From Candidatus Saccharimonadota bacterium (GTDB lineage Bacteria > Patescibacteriota > Saccharimonadia > Saccharimonadales > Saccharimonadaceae), in the NCBI GenBank assembly GCA_028289015.1, contig JAQGHC010000012.1, positions 1 to 55,064 of the forward strand: 55,064 nucleotides of DNA, given 5' to 3'. Shown here piece after piece: positions 7,549 through 15,800 of the stretch (its first letter is position 1; each line of letters starts with the position of its first letter). The notes beneath the pieces were generated by a model that was given only the letters and a program-made list of their open reading frames with translations, was not told the DNA's origin and ran no database searches. Both the position numbers and the translations under genes were made by a program.

Positions 7549-8231
7549 TACTGTTTATAACTCCCTTGTGCTTGGTCACTGCTAATTTTGCCATGTTCTA
7601 ACGTGACAACGCGACGCTTCAATTTATTGACGATATCGACGTTGTGCGTAGTCAGAAGGACTGTCGTGCCGTATTTATTAATCTTTTCAAGAAGGCGCAC
7701 AATATCCCAGCTGTGTTTTGGATCAAGATTACCTGTCGGCTCGTCGGCGATTAATATTTTTGGCTGACGGACGACGGCACGGGCTATCGCGACGCGCTGT
7801 CTTTCACCACCCGATAACTGATGCGGAAACTGCTTTTCCTTGCCAGACAGTCCGACCAATTCAATCACCTTCGGAACGGTGTTTTTAATTTCACGGTTCG
7901 TCATGCCGGCAATCTCTAAGGCAAAGGCAATGTTCTCAAAGACAGTACGCTGAGGGAGTAACTTGAAATCCTGAAAAACAACACCGATTTTACGACGAAG
8001 CAACGGAATATGCTTATCTTTAAGTGTGTCATAGTCGATACCACCAACAACGATTTTGCCGCTGGTAGGCTTTTCCTCGCGCGTCAACAAACGGAGCAGA
8101 GTTGTCTTACCTGCACCGCTCGTACCAACAAGAATAACGAACTCTTTTGGTTCGACATGCAAACTGATACGATTAAGAGCAGGCTTCATATCTTTACCGT
8201 ACGATTTTGTGACGCGATCTAATAGAATCAT
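7548..8231 (-). CDS. ftsE: Cell-division ATP-binding protein FtsE
   Basis: 227 aa ABC ATPase. Walker A is GTSGAGKTT (about residue 36), the Q-loop is VVFQDFKLLP, the signature LSGGERQR, Walker B ILIADEPTGN and the H-loop TTHN. The sequence around DFKLLP.RTVFENIAFALE is typical of FtsE. It drives FtsX, which lies immediately downstream and overlaps it by one nt. Confidence 0.95.
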   Translation of the reverse strand: MILLDRVTKSYGKDMKPALNRISLHVEPKEFVILVGTSGAGKTTLLRLLTREEKPTSGKIVVGGIDYDTLKDKHIPLLRRKIGVVFQDFKLLPQRTVFENIAFALEIAGMTNREIKNTVPKVIELVGLSGKEKQFPHQLSGGERQRVAIARAVVRQPKILIADEPTGNLDPKHSWDIVRLLEKINKYGTTVLLTTHNVDIVNKLKRRVVTLEHGKISSDQAQGSYKQ

Positions 8232-8241
8232 TACTTTAGCA

Positions 8242-8250
8242 ATTATAGCA
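8242..8250 (-). promoter_or_regulatory. ftsE: Extended -10 promoter of ftsE
   Basis: On the minus strand TGC-TATAAT (extended -10), ending 10 nt before the ftsE ATG. There is no ribosome binding site, so a leader of about 3-4 nt is predicted. The -35 region is weak, as expected for extended -10 promoters. Confidence 0.55.
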
Positions 8251-8276
8251 TAAGCAATGTAAATTGCCAGCAGCAG

Positions 8277-9356
8277 CTAGCTAATATTCGCCTCAAGATA
8301 TGCTATTATAAATCCATCAATTTTTCCGTCCAATACGCCGCTTGCGTCGCGATCCTCGTATTTCGTCCGCGCGTCTTTGACCATCGTATAAGGGTGAAGA
8401 ACATAGTTTCGAATTTGACTACCCCAGCTAGCCGATTCGTTAGCCTGCAAGTCGCTGATATTTTCAGCGTGCTGCTGTAGCTGCAGCTGGGCGAGTTTTG
8501 AACGCAAAATTTTCATCGCCGTTTCTTTGTTCTGTAACTGCGAACGCTCGTTTTGAATAGCAACCACAATGCCAGTAGGAATGTGCGTGATGCGGACCGC
8601 ACTATCGGTCGTGTTGACCGACTGACCACCATGGCCACCAGCACGGTAAACATCTGTCTTTAAATCTTTATCGTCAATTGCAATTTCCTCAGGTGTTGTA
8701 ATTTGCGGCAAGATGTCAACGAGAGCAAAACTGGTTTGACGCAGATTATCACTATTGAACGGACTAAGCCGCACTAGACGATGCACGCCATTTTCTGAAC
8801 GCAATTTACCGTACGCGTATGGCCCTGTGATCTCAATGACACTACTTTTAATTCCCGCTTCATCGGCGGCTGACCGCTCGACAATCGTCGACTGCATACC
8901 CGCCTTTTCCGCCCAACGAAGATACATACGCTCTAACATTTCCGTCCAATCTTGCGCGTCAGTTCCACCTGCGCCCGCGCTCAAGCGAATGATCGCATTA
9001 TGATCATCGTATTGCCCGTTAAAGAGTAGCTCTTTTTTTCGCTCCGCCAGTTCCGTCTCTAAAGCGCTAATCTGCGTTTCAAATTCCGGTAACAATGTGT
9101 CATCGCCCAGTTCCATCAACTCACGCATGTCATCAGCTTGACTACGTAGCACATGCCACGGTTGTACCATCCCCTGTAGCGCGGCTAACTGCTTACTTTT
9201 TTCCTGTGCGTACGCAGGATTATTCCATATTTCAGGTAAAGCCATTTCCACTTCGTTCGCCGCTAGCTGTACCGCCTTATCGTCAATCGCTAACTGATCG
9301 TAGGCGGTAGCAATAGATTGACGAAGAAGCTCAAGCCGCTTAGCGAGTGGCTGCAT
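8277..9356 (-). CDS. prfB: Peptide chain release factor 2
   Basis: 359 aa. It has the RF2 anticodon-like tripeptide SPF (LVRLSPFNSD) and the GGQ motif in [20 protein letters not shown] that triggers peptidyl-tRNA hydrolysis. RF2 reads UGA and UAA, so UGA is a stop codon in this organism. The frame is continuous: the autoregulatory +1 frameshift site near codon 26 found in most bacterial prfB genes is absent. Its ATG directly follows the murD TAG with no gap. Confidence 0.95.
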   Translation of the reverse strand: MQPLAKRLELLRQSIATAYDQLAIDDKAVQLAANEVEMALPEIWNNPAYAQEKSKQLAALQGMVQPWHVLRSQADDMRELMELGDDTLLPEFETQISALETELAERKKELLFNGQYDDHNAIIRLSAGAGGTDAQDWTEMLERMYLRWAEKAGMQSTIVERSAADEAGIKSSVIEITGPYAYGKLRSENGVHRLVRLSPFNSDNLRQTSFALVDILPQITTPEEIAIDDKDLKTDVYRAGGHGGQSVNTTDSAVRITHIPTGIVVAIQNERSQLQNKETAMKILRSKLAQLQLQQHAENISDLQANESASWGSQIRNYVLHPYTMVKDARTKYEDRDASGVLDGKIDGFIIAYLEANIS

Positions 9357-10679
9357 CTATAACTCCCCAATCGCGTGAACGGCAGCAACAAATTGATCCC
9401 CGCGATCACTGTAGTTTTTAAACATACCAAAGCTAGCGCATGATGGACTAAGAATAACCACATCGCCCGCCGTCACCTGCTGGCGAGCACTCGCAACGAT
9501 TTCAGGCATCGCTACCTCCTTGCCAAGATTTATTACCTTAACCTGCGTACTGCGAAATGCCGCTTCGATATTATCAGCCTCGTCGCCAATTAGGAGGACG
9601 GACTTGACGTTCGTCTCATTGGCAATCGCCGCTAATTCATCAAAGTTAGCACCTTTACTTGAACCACCCAGGATAAGTACTTTCGGCTGTTTAAATGCAT
9701 ACATGCCAGCAATTGCGCTCCCTGGCGTCGTGGAAATGCTGTCATCGTAATAATCTACACTATTGACTGTGCGTACAAACTTCAAACGATGCGGCAAGCC
9801 AGAGAAATTATTTAATCCCGAAACCACCGCCGACGCAAAATCATCAGTCACATTACGCTCTTCAAAGTTACCAGGCACGTGATACCACGCAGCTGTAATC
9901 GCTGCGCATGCATTCTCAACATTATGCCGCCCAGGGATACGCATTTCGTTTGTCGAGCAAACCTTCTCGCGCCTGAACCAGAACCAATCGTCCTTTACAT
10001 ACGCGCCAAGCTCCGACAAATATGGAGTCCGGATTGCTGTCGAGTTTTCAGCAATTTTTGACGTCAGTTCGTCATTTGTATTCCATATGACTACGTTCGG
10101 TGCCTTTTGAAATTCCGTGATATTCGCCTTTGCAGCGACGTAGTCCTCAAAGTCAGCATGGACATCTAAATGATCAGGTTCGATTGGTAGAATGACTGCG
10201 GTTTGCGGACTTTTTTCAATATCCCACAACTGGAAACTGCTGAGTTCATAAACAACCACGTCATCTGCAGTAATTTCAGATAACACATCAAGCGCTGGTA
10301 CGCCGATATTCCCGACAAGATGAACATTTTTGCCGGCCGCTCGAAGAATACTCGCAATCAAACTACAAGTCGTCCCCTTACCTTTAGTGCCCGTAACGCC
10401 AATAATTGGCGCTGGGCATTTCGCAAAGAACTCATTCGTTGCCGACCAGATTTTTCCATCCGTACTAATTTTGCTCGGAGGAAGACCCGGCGTACGGATC
10501 ACCATGTCATATCCTTGTAATCTGCTAAACGCAGCTTCGCCAACGATCAATGACGCATCAATCGGCACTTCATGCGATGGCTGTTGCTCATCAATAATGA
10601 CAACCTGATTATCGGGCATGTTCCAGTAACGATAGTTAGACTCGCCTTCCACACCGTAACCAGCAATTGCAATTTTCAT
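9357..10679 (-). CDS. murD: UDP-N-acetylmuramoylalanine--D-glutamate ligase
   Basis: 440 aa. It adds D-Glu to UDP-MurNAc-L-Ala in cytoplasmic peptidoglycan precursor synthesis. It has an N-terminal Rossmann domain (AIAGYGVEGESNYRYW), the Mur-ligase ATP loop GVTGTKGKGTT (about residue 114), the ELSSFQL metal and substrate motif, PDHLDVH, GRHNVENACAA and the C-terminal domain (DSISTTPGSAIAG, LILGGSSKG). Wall precursor synthesis is therefore retained. The D-Glu supplier murI is also in the window (52851). The gene follows the M16 peptidase gene by 11 nt. Confidence 0.95.
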   Translation of the reverse strand: MKIAIAGYGVEGESNYRYWNMPDNQVVIIDEQQPSHEVPIDASLIVGEAAFSRLQGYDMVIRTPGLPPSKISTDGKIWSATNEFFAKCPAPIIGVTGTKGKGTTCSLIASILRAAGKNVHLVGNIGVPALDVLSEITADDVVVYELSSFQLWDIEKSPQTAVILPIEPDHLDVHADFEDYVAAKANITEFQKAPNVVIWNTNDELTSKIAENSTAIRTPYLSELGAYVKDDWFWFRREKVCSTNEMRIPGRHNVENACAAITAAWYHVPGNFEERNVTDDFASAVVSGLNNFSGLPHRLKFVRTVNSVDYYDDSISTTPGSAIAGMYAFKQPKVLILGGSSKGANFDELAAIANETNVKSVLLIGDEADNIEAAFRSTQVKVINLGKEVAMPEIVASARQQVTAGDVVILSPSCASFGMFKNYSDRGDQFVAAVHAIGEL

Positions 10680-10690
10680 TTTGCGTACCC

Positions 10691-11977
10691 TTATTTTTTT
10701 ACGAACAATGTCTCTAATTTATCATTGAGCTCAACAATATCTTCTTTTTCACCGCTGCTAACACCGGCCAATACCCAAGCATTAGACTCGACAAATTCGC
10801 GCGCCGTAGCGATAATACATTCACGCGTAGTCTTGCGAATAGAATCTGGAACTTTTTCGTAATTTTTCACCAGACCATCAGCAAAGTATCGCCCAGTGTA
10901 AAAGTTACTGATTTGCGCCACCGTTTGCGCACCCATCTGATGGCGTCCGAGCGCATATGACTTCGCAGCCACCAATTCATCTTCGGTGATTTTACCATCT
11001 AATACATGTTTTACTTCGCGAACGATAATATCAAATAACGCACCTGATGTCTCCAGATTTACCTGCCCGCCAAAATCCCAGCTACTGTCATGAAAGCCGA
11101 CCGACGTATCCGAAAAAACGCCGTACGCCAAACCTTTTTTACGAGCTGCGCCGTAAATTCGAGAGTGCATCGTGCCTGTTAATATCTGATCCAAACAGTT
11201 CATCGCCTCCGCCTCTTCGTCAGTTAACTCGCGAGGGACAGTCATCGATAGACCAAAAGTAAGATTTGAAGCCTCTTTACGGCGAATCAAAGTTGGATTT
11301 CCGCTAGTTAACTCGTCTTTAGGCACTTCAAAACGTTCACCTTCCGGCAGCTCCCAATCTTCAAGCTGACGCTTGATTTCTGCCTTACGACCACTTAATT
11401 TACCGGCAATAACAAAGCACATGTTTCTCGCAGCATGCGTTCGCTTGTGATGTTCCCGAATGTCAGCTAACGTCACGTTTTGAATTGTTTGCAAACGTTG
11501 CCAAAATGTATATACATCTTCACCCAACAGCTGTTGAATCTTTGGCCATAGCACACGATTGTGATTATTAAGATACCCCGTCAGTTCACTTTTTACGTTG
11601 CCTTTTTCTGCCTCTAGCTCTTCGCTGTTAAATTTTGGCTGACAAATTGCGACGCGTTGCAGTGCAAATATTCGATCCCACTCAAAATCCGCGCAGTCAG
11701 CGACATACACCATCGAGAGGTCACTTGTGTAGGCATTATGATAGGCGCCGTTTTTTGTAAAATCAGCTTCATAATCGTGTTCGGATTTATATTTTGCATT
11801 CGAGCCAAATGCCATATGCTCCATAATATGAGCAGTTTCATAAATGTCTTTATTGCGGACGTATCTGTTACCAGCACGAAACTGGAACTGAAAACTCATA
11901 ACTGTAGCACCGGGAATGTCAATTAATAATCCTCGGGCACCATTCTTTAGACGTACTTCTTCGACGGTATGTTTCAT
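10691..11977 (-). CDS. M16 family zinc peptidase
   Basis: 428 aa. The inverted zinc motif HIMEH (about residue 48) is followed about 70 residues later by E-ExEKGNVKSE, which supplies the third ligand. The second M16 domain (about 220-420) has the usual GLAYGVFSD block. The length fits half-size YmfH/PqqL-like bacterial M16 proteins that clip peptides, often as dimers; the substrate is unknown. It lies 25 nt after secA and 11 nt before murD. Confidence 0.88.
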   Translation of the reverse strand: MKHTVEEVRLKNGARGLLIDIPGATVMSFQFQFRAGNRYVRNKDIYETAHIMEHMAFGSNAKYKSEHDYEADFTKNGAYHNAYTSDLSMVYVADCADFEWDRIFALQRVAICQPKFNSEELEAEKGNVKSELTGYLNNHNRVLWPKIQQLLGEDVYTFWQRLQTIQNVTLADIREHHKRTHAARNMCFVIAGKLSGRKAEIKRQLEDWELPEGERFEVPKDELTSGNPTLIRRKEASNLTFGLSMTVPRELTDEEAEAMNCLDQILTGTMHSRIYGAARKKGLAYGVFSDTSVGFHDSSWDFGGQVNLETSGALFDIIVREVKHVLDGKITEDELVAAKSYALGRHQMGAQTVAQISNFYTGRYFADGLVKNYEKVPDSIRKTTRECIIATAREFVESNAWVLAGVSSGEKEDIVELNDKLETLFVKK

Positions 11978-12002
11978 GTATTATTTACTTCCCAACACCC
12001 GT

Positions 12003-14624
12003 TTATTTTCGATTTGTTTTACGATTTTGACGCTGCGCTTTTTTCTTTTTGCGAACGTCATTCTTTTGCTTATTCACTTCTGCGACAGTTTTCGTCTTCT
12101 TAACTTTAAAGTCATCATCACGGCCTTGTTCACCACTCGTGATTTCGTTCACGCCCTTTTCAACAGCATGCTCAGCAAGTCGAGTTAGCTCTGTTTCGTG
12201 ATCCTCTGCTTCACTAGCTACTACGTCATGAACGTGAACATGTGTGACTGCGCGGATAACTTCATCACGGAGGGTCGCCTGTAAACTATTGAACAAGTTT
12301 TGCGATTCACTGCGATATTCGACTAACGGATCTCGCTGACCGACACTACGCCAATGGATCCCGTCGCGAAGGTGTTGCATGTTTTCAAGATGTTGCATCC
12401 AAAGTGTGTCTAGAACCTGCATATACACTTCACGCTCTACCTTACGAATAACATCCTCGCCAAGCTCTTTTTCTTTTGACGCATACAGTTTTTCAACAGC
12501 TTTTTTAGCAAGCTCTAGGCGAAGCTTATCTTTTTTCTCCGCACCAATAGTCTCAATTGTTTTATCCGCAATTGGAAACACAATTTCAAACTCTTCAGCG
12601 AATTTTGGATTATTTTTTAAAGGAAGAACGGTCAGTTCCTGCACTTTTTCACCGATCAATCGTTCGATCTCAGGCTTAATGTTGTCACCTTCAAGAATTT
12701 TACGTCGCATAGAATACACAACGCGACGATGACGATTAATGACATTGTCATATTGCACGACGTTTTTACGCGTATCGTAGTTGTAGCCTTCAATGCGTTT
12801 TTGCGCCGCTTCAAGCGTTTTAGAAACAGCCTTGTTTTGAATCGGCGTATCCTCGTCAACGCCCAATCGGTCCATCAAACTTGCAATGCGCTCGCCCTGA
12901 AAAATACGCATCAAGTCGTCTTCAGTACTGACGTAGAATTGTGTTTCCCCTGGATCACCTTGCCGGCCACCACGACCACGAAGCTGATTATCGATACGAC
13001 GCGATTCATGTCGCTCCGAGCCTATAACAACCAGGCCACCCAACTCTTTAACCCCCTTACCTAGGACGATATCCGTACCACGGCCAGCAATGTTGGTCGC
13101 AAGAGTAATGGCGCCTTTTTGGCCAGCTTTTTCAACGATGGCGGCTTCACGTTCGTTATTTTTCGCGTTTAGCAATTCATAAGAAACCTTTTCTTTGTCA
13201 AGCCATGCTGCGATCAATTCGTTTTTAGCGATCGAGGCAGAGCCAACCAATACTGGACGCCCTTGTGCGTGATATTCTTTAATGGCGTCAGCAACCGCTT
13301 TTAGTTTGCCTTTTTCAGTCTTGAAAATAAGGTCTTCATGATCGATACGAGAGATCGGACGGTTTGAAGGAATCTGTATAACATCAAGGCTATAGATTTG
13401 CTGAAACTCTTCCGCTTCAGTAAATGCCGTACCTGTCATACCGGATAATTTATTATACAAACGGAAATAATTCTGGAATGAAACAGTTGCTAGTGTCATG
13501 CTTTCTTGTAAAACAGGCACGCCCTCTTTTGCTTCGATAGCCTGGTGTAAACCTTCGTTGTAGCGGCGACCTTGCATCAAGCGTCCCGTATGTTCGTCGA
13601 CGATAATCACTTCGCCGTCTTTTGTTACAACGTAATCTTTATCGCGTTTAAATACGATTTGAGCCTTCAGAGCCTGGTCCATGTGATAAACGGAACGGAC
13701 AGCGTCAGGTGTGTATAAGTTTTTTATGCCGAGCATTTTTTGAACTTTTTCAACGCCTTCGTCTGTCAATGCAACACTTCGACGCTTTTCATCAAAGATA
13801 TAATCCTCTTCGACTAGTTTTGCGGCAATCTTTGAAAATTGATAATAACTATCAGGGTTTTCGGCAGCTGGCGCACTAATGATAAGTGGCGTCCGGGCTT
13901 CATCAATCAAGATAGAGTCAACCTCGTCGACGATCGCATAATGAAGATCTCGCTGACGAAGAAGATCAACTTCGTTCACCATGTTGTCACGCAGATAATC
14001 GAATCCGAATTCATTGTTCGTGCCATAGGTGATGTCAGCGGCATATGCTTCTTTGCGAGTAACTGGACGAAGTCTGCGCATACGTGGATCGTCATGTTCC
14101 TGGTTGTCGAAGTCTTTGTCGTAGATAAATGAGGCATCATTAACGATGACACCTGTGCTCATACCCAAGAAATCATACAATTGCCCCATCCAGCTAGCGT
14201 CACGTTGTGCCAAATAGTCGTTAACCGTAACGACATGAACACCCTTTTCTTCAAGTGCGTTCAAATAAACCGGCAACGTCGCGACAAGCGTCTTACCTTC
14301 ACCAGTCTTCATCTCGGCAACGTTACCCTCGTTAAGCGCCATGCCGCCAATAAGCTGCACGTCAAAGTGGCGCATTCCAAGAACGCGATCGCCTGCTTCA
14401 CGGACCAACGCAAAGGCATCAGGCAAGACATCATCGAGAGTGACTTTTTTATCCGCCAGGCGCTCTTTTAATACATCAGTCTGCTTACGCAGTTCTGGTT
14501 TGGTCATTTTTGTATACTTATCTGTCAGGTCATTAATAGCCCCAACTTTCTTTTGTAACACTTTTAAAATCCGCACCTGCGGATCACCAAACACCTTAGT
14601 TAATGCTTTCTGTCGATTTACCAT
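12003..14624 (-). CDS. secA: Preprotein translocase ATPase SecA
   Basis: 873 aa. DEAD-like motor: MKTGEGKTLVATLP (Walker A, about residue 106), YAIVDEVDSILIDEARTPLI (Walker B), the preprotein crosslinking domain, and GRGTDIVLGKGVKELGGL with the arginine-finger region GRGGRQGDPGETQFY in motor domain 2. The helical scaffold follows. The C-terminus is Lys/Arg/Asn-rich (KKKKAQRQNRKTNRK) and lacks the zinc-binding CxCxSGxxxxxC(H/C) tail used for SecB contact. It feeds exported proteins into SecYEG and heads the M16-murD-prfB gene string. Confidence 0.97.
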   Translation of the reverse strand: MVNRQKALTKVFGDPQVRILKVLQKKVGAINDLTDKYTKMTKPELRKQTDVLKERLADKKVTLDDVLPDAFALVREAGDRVLGMRHFDVQLIGGMALNEGNVAEMKTGEGKTLVATLPVYLNALEEKGVHVVTVNDYLAQRDASWMGQLYDFLGMSTGVIVNDASFIYDKDFDNQEHDDPRMRRLRPVTRKEAYAADITYGTNNEFGFDYLRDNMVNEVDLLRQRDLHYAIVDEVDSILIDEARTPLIISAPAAENPDSYYQFSKIAAKLVEEDYIFDEKRRSVALTDEGVEKVQKMLGIKNLYTPDAVRSVYHMDQALKAQIVFKRDKDYVVTKDGEVIIVDEHTGRLMQGRRYNEGLHQAIEAKEGVPVLQESMTLATVSFQNYFRLYNKLSGMTGTAFTEAEEFQQIYSLDVIQIPSNRPISRIDHEDLIFKTEKGKLKAVADAIKEYHAQGRPVLVGSASIAKNELIAAWLDKEKVSYELLNAKNNEREAAIVEKAGQKGAITLATNIAGRGTDIVLGKGVKELGGLVVIGSERHESRRIDNQLRGRGGRQGDPGETQFYVSTEDDLMRIFQGERIASLMDRLGVDEDTPIQNKAVSKTLEAAQKRIEGYNYDTRKNVVQYDNVINRHRRVVYSMRRKILEGDNIKPEIERLIGEKVQELTVLPLKNNPKFAEEFEIVFPIADKTIETIGAEKKDKLRLELAKKAVEKLYASKEKELGEDVIRKVEREVYMQVLDTLWMQHLENMQHLRDGIHWRSVGQRDPLVEYRSESQNLFNSLQATLRDEVIRAVTHVHVHDVVASEAEDHETELTRLAEHAVEKGVNEITSGEQGRDDDFKVKKTKTVAEVNKQKNDVRKKKKAQRQNRKTNRK

Positions 14625-14719
14625 CTTATAGATTCCCCTCGCTGACCTGAAACTTCTGTCAAATACTACAGTGTATTATACGCTGTTTTCATATCTTATA
14701 AAAGTAGCAAGACATAAGA

Positions 14720-14745
14720 AAAGCCTCTTTTTCAAGAGGCTTTTT
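14720..14745 (-). terminator. Rho-independent terminator after hpf
   Basis: An 11-bp stem AAAAGCCTCTT/AAGAGGCTTTT (14720-14730 with 14735-14745) with a TTTC loop and T-rich flanks on both strands. It separates hpf from secA. Confidence 0.88.
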
Positions 14746-14770
14746 AACATTTTGTTACTAAATGGCGTTT

Positions 14771-15145
14771 TTACTGCGCTTCCCTGGCATAACTACGCTT
14801 AAATTTACTTAAAACACTGCGGCGGCCAACATGGGGGATGCTTGCTTCTTTATATTTCCGCAACTGCGTCACAAGTTTCGCTTCGATAATATCTATCGCT
14901 GCCAGCATATTTACCGTCGAATCTTTTACCACAATGCGCTTATCAGGAATAGTAAATATAACCTCGGCTTCGTATTTGTTGCCATAATTGGCGTTAATCT
15001 GTCGAAGCCGCACATCAGCAGTGGCCGTTTTACGCGCATGTCGCGGGAGGTATCTATCAAGTCGTCCAATCTTCTTGAAAACGTACTTTTTTGTCGTTTC
15101 GTCCACGTCATACCGCGTACTACTGATATCGATCGAATCTATCAT
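14771..15145 (-). CDS. hpf: Ribosome hibernation promoting factor (HPF/RaiA family)
   Basis: 124 aa. Beta-alpha-beta-beta-beta-alpha fold with DISSTRYDVDE at the start, IGRLDRYLPRHARKTATADVRLRQ and DMLAAIDIIEAKLVTQLRKYKE-like blocks. It binds the 30S decoding channel and silences idle ribosomes. It is short-form length; the C-terminal dimerization domain of long HPF is missing. A strong AGGAGGG site and an extended -10 promoter (TGG-TATAAT, 15183-15178) lie upstream, and its terminator separates it from secA. Confidence 0.88.
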   Translation of the reverse strand: MIDSIDISSTRYDVDETTKKYVFKKIGRLDRYLPRHARKTATADVRLRQINANYGNKYEAEVIFTIPDKRIVVKDSTVNMLAAIDIIEAKLVTQLRKYKEASIPHVGRRSVLSKFKRSYAREAQ

Positions 15146-15177
15146 GCAACCCTCCTAATGTTATTGGTGGTAACCTA

Positions 15178-15186
15178 ATTATACCA
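15178..15186 (-). promoter_or_regulatory. hpf: Extended -10 promoter of hpf
   Basis: Minus strand TGG-TATAAT, with -10 at 15183-15178, about 32 nt before the ATG and followed by an AGGAGGG site. The divergent plus-strand small ORFs start at 15241. Confidence 0.55.
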
Positions 15187-15240
15187 CTCTAGCTGCGCTT
15201 ACGTAAGTTGACGATATGGGATTAAAGTAGTGTTAAAATA

Positions 15241-15336
15241 ATGAAGCCGATTGAACTCTATCCTAACCACACCGTTCCAACTCAACGCGACGCCCATCAG
15301 GAATTCGATGATGCATTACGAAACACCGATAATTAG
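15241..15336 (+). CDS. Hypothetical 31-aa ORF, first of three overlapping small ORFs
   Basis: ATG 15241 opens MKPIELYPNHTVPTQRDAHQ.. and stops at TAG 15336. TTGACG lies at 15208-15213 and an A/T-rich TTAAAATA runs directly into the ATG; there is no ribosome binding site. The next ORF starts inside it. It could be a leader peptide, a fragment of a broken gene or noise. Confidence 0.3.
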   Translation: MKPIELYPNHTVPTQRDAHQEFDDALRNTDN

Positions 15337-15658
15337 TGAAATACGACGAGATTTATGGAATGGTGCGTTACTTTCAGCGATGAATTCGGGCGCATACCTT
15401 TACGACGATGACGAAATGATCGGTATTAATCATGGCATAGACACAATATCGATGAGTCCGAGATATAGACAGCGTGTCCAACGTTATTGCACTGGTCGGC
15501 GACGTGCACATGCGAACGCAGGCATGGCGTCTGTTCAATTTTCTCCACACGCAACCCCATTAAAGCACACGCCCAGCTCTACCCACCCAAATATATCTAA
15601 GGGTACCTACCCGGATGGATTTTATGACACGACAGTTAAACGGACCATACGAGGCTAG
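15308..15658 (+). CDS. Hypothetical 116-aa protein, second of three overlapping small ORFs
   Basis: Starts at ATGATG 15308 with AGGA five nt upstream, inside the 31-aa ORF, which suggests translational coupling. The sequence MMHYETPIISEIRRDLWNGA.. continues with an acidic patch (YLYDDDEM) and a basic stretch (RYRQRVQRYCTGRRRAHAN); the C-terminal third is His/Pro/Thr-rich and low in structure. No family is recognised. Confidence 0.4.
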   Translation: MMHYETPIISEIRRDLWNGALLSAMNSGAYLYDDDEMIGINHGIDTISMSPRYRQRVQRYCTGRRRAHANAGMASVQFSPHATPLKHTPSSTHPNISKGTYPDGFYDTTVKRTIRG

Positions 15659-15800
15659 TCTGGTTATACCTTTTAACCATTACGCTGATCGCGATGACTT
15701 TCAAATTGATGCAGATACCTATGAGACTCATGGACGTAAGACTGAGTATATCGCCGTACACTCATCAACGATCATTTGGTCACTGAGCGTTAAAGAATAA
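15624..15800 (+). CDS. Hypothetical 58-aa protein, third of three overlapping small ORFs
   Basis: Begins MTRQLNGPYEASLVIPFNHY (ATG 15624, or ATG 15615 three codons earlier) inside the end of the previous ORF. It reads like a beta-rich fold and ends at TAA 15800, 11 nt inside the convergent serS 3' end. The three ORFs sit in three different frames, so they could be pieces of one frameshifted gene. Family unknown. Confidence 0.4.
   Translation: MTRQLNGPYEASLVIPFNHYADRDDFQIDADTYETHGRKTEYIAVHSSTIIWSLSVKE

Noticed and set aside
9280-9356. Programmed +1 frameshift in prfB
   Set aside because: The frame is continuous from ATG to stop, with no in-frame TGA after a slippery CTT near codon 26.
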